48,200 nt of DNA, from positions 1 through 48,200 of the forward strand of contig CAZCZR010000006.1 of NCBI GenBank assembly GCA_964503455.1. The letters are read 5' to 3'. The translations under genes were made by a program, and so were the position numbers. Under the pieces are notes generated by a model that saw nothing but the letters and a program-made list of their open reading frames with translations, ran no database searches and had not been told where the DNA came from. The first letter of the stretch is position 1; each line of letters opens with the position of its first letter. The DNA is from CAZCZR01 sp964503455 (GTDB lineage Bacteria; Bacillota; Clostridia; UBA1381). This document shows, one piece after another, positions 40,859 to 48,200 of this stretch.

Positions 40859-42226
40859 TTATTTGCCCACACAGAAATTATGGAATATATTCTCTACAAC
40901 ATCCTCTGTAACGGTCTCGCCGGTGATCTCGCCAAGGGAATCACAAGCGCGGTTTATGTCAATGGTGACAATATCCTGAGGAATACCGGAGTCTATGGCA
41001 AAGCAGGCGTCCGAAAGGGCAAGCTCTGCTTCGGCAAGAGCGGCCTTGTGGCGCGCATTGGTGATAACGGCGCTTGTGTCCGCTTCAAGCTCGCCCAAGC
41101 CGTACATACGTGATACGGCGGCGGAAAATTCATCAATGCCGGCTCCGGTTTTGGCGGAAATCCTAATAACGGGATCATCCGCCGGAACGCATAGGTCTTT
41201 AACGGGATCTTTTGAGGAAACGTCGGTCTTGTTTATAAGGATCACGCGCTTTTTGCCCTCGGTGGCGTGGAGAATATCAATGTCATCGGAGGTAAGAGGA
41301 CTTGTCGCGTCAAGCACGACTATAACAAGATCCGCCGCGTCAATGGACTGCCTTGATCTTTCAACGCCGAGACGCTCTACGGTATCATCGGTGGAGCGTA
41401 TACCCGCCGTGTCGAACAGCCGCAGAGGTACGCCGCCGACCGAGGCGTATTCCTCAATGACATCTCTGGTAGTGCCGGCGATGTCAGTGACAATGGCGCG
41501 TTCCTCGCGGACAAGGCAGTTCAGAAGCGATGACTTGCCGACATTCGGTTTTCCGGCGATAGCGGCGCGTATGCCGTCGCGCAGTATTTTTCCGCTGTCA
41601 GCGCCCTTTATAAGAGCCTTTACGCGCGAAAGCGCCGCCTTAAGCTCCGAGGAGATCTCCGATACGGTTATATCCTCAAGATCCTCGTCGGGATAGTCTA
41701 TCGCAACCTGCATCCGCGCAAGAAGATCAATAAGGCTTGTGCGGAGAGAGATGATCTCGTTTGAAAGAGAACCCTCAAGCTGCTTGAACGCGTTTTTTCC
41801 GGCAAGGACGTTCCCCGCGTTGATTATATCTATAACCGCTTCCGCACGGGAGAGGTCGATCCGTCCGTTTAAAAAGGCGCGCTTTGTAAATTCGCCGGGA
41901 GCCGCAGCGGAGGCGCCCGCCCTGATAACAGCGTCAAGCACCCGTGACGTAACTATAATTCCGCCGTGGGCGCCGATTTCCACAATATCCTCGGCGGTGT
42001 AGGTTTTCGGGGCGCGCATAACCGTCACAAGCACCTCGTCTATACGGGCGCCGTTTTCATCGACAATGAAGCCGTAGTGAACGGTGTGCGACGGAGCGTC
42101 GCACAGGCGCGTCTTGCCCGAATATACTCTGTCCGCGATCTTAACCGCGTCATCGCCGCTTATTCTTATAACTGAAATGCCGCCCGTACCCGGAGGAGTG
42201 GATATTGCGGCTATGGTTTTGTTCAT
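40859..42226 (-). CDS. mnmE: tRNA modification GTPase MnmE
   Basis: MnmE works with MnmG to add a carboxymethylaminomethyl group (or the aminomethyl variant) to wobble uridine 34. The 455-residue protein has the N-terminal tetrahydrofolate-binding domain (1-118), helical domain, and inserted G domain: Walker A GKPNVGKS (225-232), the switch II motif DTAG (272-275) and the base-recognition motif NKTD (332-335). It ends in the catalytic CVGK (452-455). AAGGAGG lies 11 nt before the ATG inside the end of the PHP gene, so the two are coupled. It is not beside mnmG, jag or rnpA, its common neighbours in Firmicutes. Confidence 0.97.
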   Translation of the reverse strand: MNKTIAAISTPPGTGGISVIRISGDDAVKIADRVYSGKTRLCDAPSHTVHYGFIVDENGARIDEVLVTVMRAPKTYTAEDIVEIGAHGGIIVTSRVLDAVIRAGASAAAPGEFTKRAFLNGRIDLSRAEAVIDIINAGNVLAGKNAFKQLEGSLSNEIISLRTSLIDLLARMQVAIDYPDEDLEDITVSEISSELKAALSRVKALIKGADSGKILRDGIRAAIAGKPNVGKSSLLNCLVREERAIVTDIAGTTRDVIEEYASVGGVPLRLFDTAGIRSTDDTVERLGVERSRQSIDAADLVIVVLDATSPLTSDDIDILHATEGKKRVILINKTDVSSKDPVKDLCVPADDPVIRISAKTGAGIDEFSAAVSRMYGLGELEADTSAVITNARHKAALAEAELALSDACFAIDSGIPQDIVTIDINRACDSLGEITGETVTEDVVENIFHNFCVGK

Positions 42227-42228
42227 TT

Positions 42229-43074
42229 TTAAGCGTTCCTCCTTAGAAGCTCCTCATAAAATTCATACGGCACAGCTCCGCCAAAGACGTGCCCAAGCTC
42301 AATATCCGGCTTATTCGCGCCATGAAAGTCGCTGCCGCCCGTCTTTAAAAGACCGAGCCTGTCCGCGATATTGCCGCACATGGCGGTGTATTCGGCGTCA
42401 TACTTGCTGTACATGACTTCAACGCCGTCAAGACCGCAGCTTTTCAGATCGCCGAGCAGCTCCGTAAGCTCATCCCTGTCGCGGGTAATGTATATGGGGT
42501 GCGCAAGCACGGCAAGACCTCCGGCTTTTTTGATAAGCTCTATGCTTTCCTTGGGCGGATACGTCTTTCGCGGCACATAAAACGGCATACCCTTGGACAG
42601 GTAGAGGTCGAACGCCTCCTGTATCGAAGCGACAGCGCCGCGGCTTGCAAGGACAGATGCGATATGCGCTCTGCCGGTGTTTTCAAGCGTAGCGCCCGGC
42701 TTTAGCGCAAGTATGTCCGACTCGCTTATATCAAACCCCGCGTCGGAAAGCTTTTCTATCATTTCACGGTTGCGTATGCTTCGCGCGTTTTTTAAAAACG
42801 AAAGCTCTTTTAAAAATGCCGTGTCGGTATAGTCGATGAACAGACCGAGAATGTGCATTTCGGTTCGGAATTTGGCGCTTATCTCGACTCCGGCTATGCC
42901 TTCCACGCCGTATTCTGCACAGGCGGCAAGAAACTCACCGGCTCCGTCCACCGTGTCGTGGTCGGTTATGGCAACAGCCGAAAGCCCTGCCCGTGCCGCC
43001 GCTTCCGCAAGAGCGCGCGGTGTCAGACTTCCGTCGGAAGCCGTGGAATGAGTGTGAAGATCAATTTGTTTCAA
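42229..43074 (-). CDS. PHP-domain phosphoesterase (RNase AM/YciV type)
   Basis: The 281-residue metal-dependent phosphoesterase has the PHP motifs IDLHTHSTASDG (near the N-terminus), AITDHDT, GVEIS, a central histidine in LAHPI, and GSDFHG near the C-terminus. This set matches the YciV/RNase AM group that removes 5' nucleotides or phosphates from RNA and 3',5'-bisphosphonucleotides. Start choice: TTG 43074 gives MKQIDLHTHS, the normal N-terminus, and follows GGGGCAGG. An ATG at 43101 would add nine residues inside nrdR. It overlaps the nrdR stop by 14 nt and precedes mnmE by 2 nt. Confidence 0.87.
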   Translation of the reverse strand: MKQIDLHTHSTASDGSLTPRALAEAAARAGLSAVAITDHDTVDGAGEFLAACAEYGVEGIAGVEISAKFRTEMHILGLFIDYTDTAFLKELSFLKNARSIRNREMIEKLSDAGFDISESDILALKPGATLENTGRAHIASVLASRGAVASIQEAFDLYLSKGMPFYVPRKTYPPKESIELIKKAGGLAVLAHPIYITRDRDELTELLGDLKSCGLDGVEVMYSKYDAEYTAMCGNIADRLGLLKTGGSDFHGANKPDIELGHVFGGAVPYEFYEELLRRNA

Positions 43075-43546
43075 TATCCTGCCCCTTCTTTTCGGAATCA
43101 TCTATAAGCTGCTCCAATTCGTTCATAAAGGAGTGCAGATCGCTGAAACGCTTGTATACCGATGCGAAGCGAACATACGCCACCTCGTCCAAGGTTCTCA
43201 GGCGTTCCATTACCTTTTCGCCTATGACAGCCGTGTCGATCTCGCGCGACATGGAACGGTACAGATCCGATTCGATGTCATCCACTATAGCCTCCATTTC
43301 CGGCAGGGAAACGGGGCGCTTCTCGCAGGCGCGCATTATGCCGGCAAGGACCTTGCTGCGGTCGTAAGGCTGTCTTGACAGATCCTTTTTAACCACAACA
43401 AGAGAAATCGTTTCGATTTTTTCATAGGTAGTAAATCTTTTAAGACACTTGACGCATTCTCTGCGCCGTCTTATGGACTGGCTTTCCTCGGTCGGTCTTG
43501 AATCTATGACCTTGCTTTCGGGGAAGCCGCAGTACGGGCATTTCAT
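43061..43546 (-). CDS. nrdR: Transcriptional repressor NrdR
   Basis: NrdR represses ribonucleotide reductase genes when bound to dATP/ATP. The 161-residue protein has an N-terminal zinc ribbon (CPYC at 3-6 and CVKC at 31-34) with SRPTEESQSIRRRRECVKC between, and an ATP-cone domain (about 47-137). It is slightly longer than the usual 150-155, with an acidic/basic tail overlapping the PHP gene. AAAGGAG precedes the ATG. It heads a three-gene operon with its own promoter. No nrd gene or NrdR-box pair was noticed in the window. Confidence 0.96.
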   Translation of the reverse strand: MKCPYCGFPESKVIDSRPTEESQSIRRRRECVKCLKRFTTYEKIETISLVVVKKDLSRQPYDRSKVLAGIMRACEKRPVSLPEMEAIVDDIESDLYRSMSREIDTAVIGEKVMERLRTLDEVAYVRFASVYKRFSDLHSFMNELEQLIDDSEKKGQDIETN

Positions 43547-43593
43547 AGGCGTAACTCCTTTTTTGATCGAATGTGGATAATTTTATTATTAAC

Positions 43594-43622
43594 ATTATAC
43601 CAAAAAAAAACAGATATTGCAA
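43594..43622 (-). promoter_or_regulatory. Promoter of nrdR-PHP-mnmE
   Basis: On the minus strand TTGCAA (43617-43622) and a consensus TATAAT (43594-43599) are separated by 17 bp. The -35 is the same hexamer as in the rpmE promoter. Confidence 0.8.
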
Positions 43623-43672
43623 TATTTATTGAAAAAATATTTGCCTTGCGGAATAAAAATACAAGGTTGTTA

Positions 43673-43701
43673 TTGACAAACACAGCCGAAAATTATAAAA
43701 T
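43673..43701 (+). promoter_or_regulatory. Promoter of the NusG-II/apbE operon
   Basis: A consensus TTGACA (43673-43678) is followed by TAAAAT (43696-43701) at 17 bp, or TATAAA at 15 bp. The start codon is at 43718, so the leader would be only about 10 nt, barely enough for the AGGTGAG ribosome site. Confidence 0.65.
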
Positions 43702-43717
43702 ATCAATAGGTGAGATC

Positions 43718-44101
43718 ATGAAAGGAAATAGGAAAAAGAATATAATATTAGTTTTGGCGTTCGCCGCGGTATGCGCCGTATGCGCGGCGGCTGTGTTCGT
43801 GTTTTCGCTCTCCGCCGGAAGTACCGCCGTTATATATTCGGACGGACGTGAGATACGCCGGATAGACCTTGACAAGGTGCGCGAGCCTTACGAGCTTGAG
43901 GTGACTACCGAATACGGCGTTAATACCGTGCGCGTTGAGCATGGGCGCATATGCGTCACGGACGCCGACTGCCCCGACAAGATATGCGTAAAAAGCGGAT
44001 ATACGGACAGTCCGGCAGCGCCTATAGTGTGTCTGCCGCACAGATTGTCGGTAGTTATAGAAGCAAAGGAGGGTGCTGCCGATGCGGTCGTCGGGAATTA
44101 A
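43718..44101 (+). CDS. NusG domain II-containing exported protein
   Basis: The 127-residue protein has a signal anchor (about 7-30) followed by a NusG_II domain. The diagnostic cysteine pattern is VTDADCPDKICVKSGYT, then IVCLPHRLSVVIE. These small membrane-bound proteins are common in Clostridia beside apbE, FMN-binding or Rnf-type genes; their role is unknown, and a part in extracellular redox or flavinylation is suggested only by neighbourhood. I chose ATG 43718, with AGGTGAG upstream and the natural signal anchor; an earlier in-frame ATG adds 49 residues upstream of the promoter. It overlaps apbE by 20 nt. Confidence 0.85.
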   Translation: MKGNRKKNIILVLAFAAVCAVCAAAVFVFSLSAGSTAVIYSDGREIRRIDLDKVREPYELEVTTEYGVNTVRVEHGRICVTDADCPDKICVKSGYTDSPAAPIVCLPHRLSVVIEAKEGAADAVVGN

Positions 44102-45092
44102 CGCGGTAAAGCTGTGCGCGCTGCTTGCCGTTTTGACGGCGTGTCTGCTGACAGGCTCCTGTTCAAACGGAAAAAAAGAATATACAAAAACCGTCTTTGC
44201 CATGGATACGGTGATGAGCCTGAAAGCGTATTCGGACAATGCGGCGGCTGTTGACGCTGCGGAGGAGGAGATAAAGCGCATTGAGCGGCTGCTTGACAGA
44301 AACGATCCGAAAAGCGATATATACAGCCTTAATAATGGCGGCGGCGCGTCGGAGGAAACGGCAGAGATAATAAAAACAGCTCTTGACATAGGTATCGAAA
44401 CCGGCGGAGCCTTTGATATAACCATAGCTCCGGAAACGGACGCATGGGGCTTTTACGGTCAGAATTACCGCATCCCCACAGAGGAGGAGATAGAAGATGC
44501 CATGAAGCTTGCCGGCATGGATAAGGTAAGCGTAACTGACGGCAGTGTGACGGTTTCGGACGGGGTGCAGCTTGATCTCGGCGGTATCGCCAAGGGGTAC
44601 GCCTCGGACAGAGTCGCGCAGGTGCTGAGAGAAAACGGCGCGGATTCGGCGATAATATCTCTCGGCGGGAATGTGTATGCAATAGGGAACAAGCCTGACG
44701 GCGGAGAATGGCGCGTTGCGGTACAGGATCCGACGGATAACGAGAAGTATGTCGGAAGTATCGGCGTAAGCGATAAAGCTGTCGTTACTTCGGGCAGCTA
44801 TCAGAGATTTTTTGAGCGGGACGGAGTAAGGTATCACCATATAATCGATCCGTCAACGGGCAGACCCTCCGAGAGCGGACTCGCGTCCGTGACAATTATA
44901 TCCCAAAACGGCGCTAAGGCGGACGCTCTGTCAACGGCTATGTTTGTGGCGGGACTTGACGGCGCGGCAAGGTATTGGAGGGAACACAGGGACTTTGAGG
45001 CGGTGCTCGTAACGGACGAAGGGGAAATATACGTCACCTCTGGCATCGCCGACAGCTTCAAAAGCGACAGGGACTATGAAACGATTTTATAA
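44082..45092 (+). CDS. apbE: FAD:protein FMN transferase ApbE
   Basis: ApbE attaches FMN through a phosphoester bond to Thr or Ser of target proteins (Rnf, Nqr, FMN-binding-domain proteins) outside the membrane. The 336-residue sequence has a lipoprotein-type signal (LTAC at Cys21, or GSC at Cys27), FAMDTVMSLKAY, GGAFDITIAP, LDLGGIAKGYASDRV, ISLGGNVYAIG, the HHIIDPSTGRPSESGL motif and DALSTAMFVAG with the metal-binding Asp. AAGGAGG lies 9 nt before ATG 44082; a GTG at 44073 is too close to it. No protein with a visible flavinylation motif lies nearby. Confidence 0.95.
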   Translation: MRSSGINAVKLCALLAVLTACLLTGSCSNGKKEYTKTVFAMDTVMSLKAYSDNAAAVDAAEEEIKRIERLLDRNDPKSDIYSLNNGGGASEETAEIIKTALDIGIETGGAFDITIAPETDAWGFYGQNYRIPTEEEIEDAMKLAGMDKVSVTDGSVTVSDGVQLDLGGIAKGYASDRVAQVLRENGADSAIISLGGNVYAIGNKPDGGEWRVAVQDPTDNEKYVGSIGVSDKAVVTSGSYQRFFERDGVRYHHIIDPSTGRPSESGLASVTIISQNGAKADALSTAMFVAGLDGAARYWREHRDFEAVLVTDEGEIYVTSGIADSFKSDRDYETIL

Positions 45093-45182
45093 AAATCTAT
45101 GCGAAAAAAATCCTTATTGCCGACAAGAGCGATTACGCGGCGCGTCAGCAGCGATAAAATCATAAAAACGAGGTAAAGTCAG

Positions 45183-47591
45183 ATGAGTATAAAAACAGAG
45201 CTTAACAGCGGTTGGAAATTTTTTCGGGGAGATCTTGCGCCCGCAGATCCCGCCGATGAGTGGGGAGGAGCAAAGGCGCGCGCGTACAGCTTCGGAGCGG
45301 CGGCTGCCGACTGCCACGACAGCGCGTGGAGAACGGTTGATCTGCCGCATGATTTTGTATCGGAGGGAGATTATTCGCGCAGACAGACGGGAACGGCAGG
45401 TATGCAAAGAATCCCCGAAATGGAGAGCATTGACAGCCGCCTTGCGGCGGGCGGATCGCTTGAGGGCGGCGTCGCGTGGTATAGGAAAAGGTTTTCTCTG
45501 CCGTATGACGATGACAGGCGCGTATACCTTCATTTCGGCGGCGTGTACAGAAACAGCGACGTGTATTTGAACGAGTATTTTATCGGTCATCACACAAGCG
45601 GATACACGAGCTTTTATTATGATATTACCGATTTTGTAAATTTCGGCGGCGACAATATCCTTGCCGTAAGAGTCGATTCGCGCGGCAGGGAAGGCTGGTG
45701 GTACGAGGGCGGCGGCATTTACAGAAGCGTGTGGCTTGAGGTGACGCACCGTCAGCATATCGCGCCTTGGGGCGTATTCGCCGCTCCTTCCGCAGATATT
45801 GAAAAAAAGACGGCTTCCGTAAAGATAACGACAGAGCTTGCGAACAAGGCGTTTGAGGATAAGACCCTTACGGTGCGTTCTGTTATAGAGGACGCGGAGG
45901 GAAACGCGGTCACAGAGCTTTCAACAGACGTTTTTGCGGCGGCATGGGACGGCGCGGTCTGCAATCAGGCGGCGGAGCTTTCAAGCGTCAGACTGTGGGA
46001 TATTGACGACCCGTATTTGTATATGCTGAAAACATACATATATGACGGCGCGGAGCTGACAGATGTGCGCGAAACACGCTTCGGAATACGCGAGTGCCGA
46101 TTTGACGCGGACAAGGGCTTTTTTCTGAACGGCAGGCACTTGAAAATAAAAGGTCTGTGCCTTCACCATGACGCTGCCGGAGTGGGTATCGGCATGACCG
46201 AAAGCCTTTTTGAGTACAGGATAGACCGCATTAAGAGCATGGGCGCGAACGCGTACCGCTGCGCGCATCATCCGCCCGCGCAGGAGCTTCTGGACGTATG
46301 CGACAGAACAGGTATGCTTGTATTTGAGGAAACGCGCCGCATGAGCAGCTGCAATGACGATATAGAAGCGCTCAGAAGCATGGTAAAGCGCGACAGAAAT
46401 CATCCCTCGGTATTTCTATGGGGAATCGGCAACGAGGAGATCTTCTCTCAGCACAGACCCGAAACCGCAAGAACGACCCTTACCATGAAAGCGGAGGTGC
46501 ATAAGCTCGATCCGACACGGCCGGTGACATCCGCCGTTGTATGCTGGAACGGAAAAGAGCGTTTTGATACGGCTGAAGGGTATACGGACGTTACAAAGAA
46601 CCTTGATATTATGGGATTTAATTACTGCCCGACCGCATGGGACGATTATCACAGGCGTATGCCGGAGCAGCCGATCATTATAACAGAGGCGTCATCAAAC
46701 AGCGGCACAAGGGGCTGTTATTCCACCGACGAGGACAGAAGCCGTTATTATGTTTTGGATCCCGACAATGCTCTAAAGTGTAAAAGCGGGAAGAAAGCGC
46801 TTAAAAAGGACGAGGCTGAAACACAATGGAAAATGTGCGCCGACAGAGATTATCTCGCGGGCATATTTTTGTGGACGGGCTTTGACTACAGAGGCGAACC
46901 GACTCCGCTTTCATATCCGGCGGTGTATTCCCAGTTCGGCATCTTCGACTACTGCGGCTTTGAAAAGGATAATTACTATTACTATAAAAGCCGATGGACG
47001 GACGAACCGACGCTCCATGTGTTCCCGAACTGGAATTATCCCGTAAAACCGGACGAGCCGGTGAGCGTTTATTGCTACAGCAATCTTGACGAGGCGGAGA
47101 TATTCGTAAACGGCAAAAGCTTGGGGAAAAAGAAAACGGAGAGCGGACTGTATCTTGAATGGGACGGCGTTATATATGAGCCGGGCGAAATTAAGGCGGT
47201 AGGATATAAGGACGGCAAGGCTGTAATGACCGATACGTCGCGCACCTCAAAGAGCGCGTATGCCGTAAGGCTTGAAGCGTATAAAACGGTGACAGAGCCG
47301 GGAGATACTGTAATTGTAAAAGCAAGCATCGTTGATGAGGACGGCGTATTGTCTGGTATTGCGGATAATGAGATAGCGTTTGATGTTTCGGGCGCGGGCA
47401 GCTTTATAGGAACGGGCAACGGCAATCCCGGAGATCATGCATCGGAGAAGGTGCCTGTCAGGAGAGCGTTTAACGGCTTGTGTCTGCTGCTTGCAAGAGC
47501 GGACGCGCCGGGCAGGATAAAGATCACGGCAAGCGCGGACGGCATACGGACGGGTGCTTGCGAAATAGAGGTGAAGCGGCGCGGCGTTTAA
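45183..47591 (+). CDS. Glycoside hydrolase family 2, beta-galactosidase-like
   Basis: The 802-residue enzyme has no signal peptide, so it is predicted to be cytosolic and to act on imported oligosaccharides. Domains: N-terminal sugar-binding jelly roll (about 1-190, with VDLPHDF and YLHFGGVYRNSDVYLN), an immunoglobulin-like domain (about 200-300), and a TIM barrel (about 305-600) with IKGLCLHHD, YRCAHHPPAQELLDVCD, the acid/base Glu418 in GIGNEE and the nucleophile Glu502 in IIITEAS. A C-terminal beta domain follows. A beta-galactosidase is most likely, but GH2 also contains glucuronidases and mannosidases. GAGGTAAAG precedes the ATG. No transporter or sugar regulator is adjacent. Confidence 0.92.
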   Translation: MSIKTELNSGWKFFRGDLAPADPADEWGGAKARAYSFGAAAADCHDSAWRTVDLPHDFVSEGDYSRRQTGTAGMQRIPEMESIDSRLAAGGSLEGGVAWYRKRFSLPYDDDRRVYLHFGGVYRNSDVYLNEYFIGHHTSGYTSFYYDITDFVNFGGDNILAVRVDSRGREGWWYEGGGIYRSVWLEVTHRQHIAPWGVFAAPSADIEKKTASVKITTELANKAFEDKTLTVRSVIEDAEGNAVTELSTDVFAAAWDGAVCNQAAELSSVRLWDIDDPYLYMLKTYIYDGAELTDVRETRFGIRECRFDADKGFFLNGRHLKIKGLCLHHDAAGVGIGMTESLFEYRIDRIKSMGANAYRCAHHPPAQELLDVCDRTGMLVFEETRRMSSCNDDIEALRSMVKRDRNHPSVFLWGIGNEEIFSQHRPETARTTLTMKAEVHKLDPTRPVTSAVVCWNGKERFDTAEGYTDVTKNLDIMGFNYCPTAWDDYHRRMPEQPIIITEASSNSGTRGCYSTDEDRSRYYVLDPDNALKCKSGKKALKKDEAETQWKMCADRDYLAGIFLWTGFDYRGEPTPLSYPAVYSQFGIFDYCGFEKDNYYYYKSRWTDEPTLHVFPNWNYPVKPDEPVSVYCYSNLDEAEIFVNGKSLGKKKTESGLYLEWDGVIYEPGEIKAVGYKDGKAVMTDTSRTSKSAYAVRLEAYKTVTEPGDTVIVKASIVDEDGVLSGIADNEIAFDVSGAGSFIGTGNGNPGDHASEKVPVRRAFNGLCLLLARADAPGRIKITASADGIRTGACEIEVKRRGV

Positions 47592-47693
47592 AGCTTCGCG
47601 ATATAAAAAAGAAAAATTTTCATAAAAGCGGCGGCGGCACCGATATGAATATGCTTTAATAATTTGCATATGATAGACATTGAGGTGATAATA
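47592..47693 (+). other. GH2-tspO intergenic region
   Basis: This 102-bp region contains an ATATGC (47649-47654) / GCATAT (47666-47671) inverted repeat and A/T tracts. No convincing promoter or terminator is visible. Confidence 0.3.
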
Positions 47694-48170
47694 ATGTGGA
47701 AAAAAATAAAACCGTACGTGATTTCCGTACTGATCGCCCTCGGAATCGGAGCGCTTTCGGCGCTGCTTACGAGAAACAGTATGGATATGTACAAAAATAT
47801 TGTACAGCCGCCGCTGTCGCCGCCTATGGCGATGTTCCCCGTGGTGTGGTCGATACTGTTCATACTGATGGGTATAGGCAGCGCGATAATATGGATAAAG
47901 CGTGATACCGCGCCCGAAACCGCCTCGGCCGCGCTGAAGGTGTATGGCATACAGCTTGTTGTGAATTTCTTTTGGAGCATAATATTTTTCAATATGCAGG
48001 CGTATCTGTTCGCCTTTATATGGCTGATGATTCTGTGGCTTATGATCATATGGATGATAATTCTCTTTAGAAAAGTAAGTCCGGCAGCGGCGTGGATGCA
48101 GGCGCCGTATCTTTTATGGGTGACCTTTGCGGCGTATCTGAATCTGGCGGTGTATATTTTAAACAGATAA
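47694..48170 (+). CDS. tspO: TspO/MBR family membrane protein
   Basis: The 158-residue protein has five transmembrane helices. Family motifs are PPLSPPMAMFPVVWSILFILMGIGSA in the first loop and second helix, QLVVNFFWSIIFF in helix 3, and WMQAPYLLWVTFAAYLN in helix 5, which contains the aromatic cholesterol-consensus region. TspO binds porphyrins and affects tetrapyrrole handling or stress signalling; its exact activity is debated. I chose ATG 47694 (TGAGGTGA 5-6 nt upstream); an in-frame ATG ten codons earlier lacks a ribosome site. It is far from hemA, so no operon link exists. Confidence 0.93.
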   Translation: MWKKIKPYVISVLIALGIGALSALLTRNSMDMYKNIVQPPLSPPMAMFPVVWSILFILMGIGSAIIWIKRDTAPETASAALKVYGIQLVVNFFWSIIFFNMQAYLFAFIWLMILWLMIIWMIILFRKVSPAAAWMQAPYLLWVTFAAYLNLAVYILNR

Positions 48171-48200
48171 CAGCGCAGGAACCCTTGCCGCAAAAATAAA

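Noticed and set aside
1..48200. tRNA or rRNA genes, CRISPR arrays, insertion sequences, prophage or defence islands
   Set aside because: No cloverleaf, rRNA-like block, regularly spaced repeats, transposase, integrase or defence gene could be recognised on either strand.

Overview
The window looks like chromosomal DNA from an anaerobic, spore-forming Firmicute of the class Clostridia, probably a gut-type metagenome assembly because a run of exactly 100 N interrupts it at 39752-39851. The evidence is the germination protease gpr, a SleB-type hydrolase, S-layer-homology (SLH) proteins, strong AGGAGG ribosome sites, frequent TTG starts, and Firmicutes gene order (ruvA-ruvB-queA, dprA-topA-trmFO, rpsO-pnp-M16 peptidase). 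I cannot assign a genus. No rRNA, tRNA, CRISPR array, insertion sequence, prophage or recognisable defence system was seen.

Layout. 1-6.1 kb: a lipoprotein with a cysteine cluster, a YcdB/SLH surface protein, a PutP-type Na+/proline symporter and a 58-residue small protein. 6.3-9.8 kb: an operon of DUF1015, hemA and an Ogg-type glycosylase behind a structured leader. 9.9-12.1 kb: class II aldolase, thymidylate synthase, and a convergent DUF4830 protein whose 3' end overlaps thyA. 12.2-17.6 kb: ruvA, ruvB, a cell-wall amidase, queA and a SpoU methyltransferase. 17.8-24.9 kb: dprA, topA and trmFO, then a membrane-anchored thioredoxin-fold protein without CxxC and a large multi-pass membrane protein. 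25.0-28.5 kb: gpr and a YmfF/YmfH M16 peptidase pair. 28.7-34.1 kb: rpmE, rpsO, pnp, a third M16 peptidase and malic enzyme. 34.3-39.7 kb: a secreted beta-sandwich protein, an AraC-type regulator and a 1027-residue SLH protein. After the gap, on the minus strand: a SleB-like hydrolase and the nrdR-PHP-mnmE operon. 43.7-48.2 kb: a NusG-II/ApbE pair, a GH2 glycosidase and TspO.

Most of the window is core housekeeping. The most interesting parts are non-coding or belong to the surface locus. First, an approximately 24-bp near-continuous stem in the pnp leader resembles an RNase III substrate. Second, a perfect 12-bp direct repeat spaced exactly 21 bp lies just upstream of the large SLH gene and next to an AraC-type regulator, the geometry of AraC half-sites. 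Third, the SLH gene has a hairpin-rich leader. Fourth, a 19-bp palindrome downstream of malic enzyme resembles a Rex or CRP site with one base missing from the spacer. No complete new enzymatic system is claimed. The regulator/repeat/SLH locus is the best candidate for an undescribed regulatory unit.
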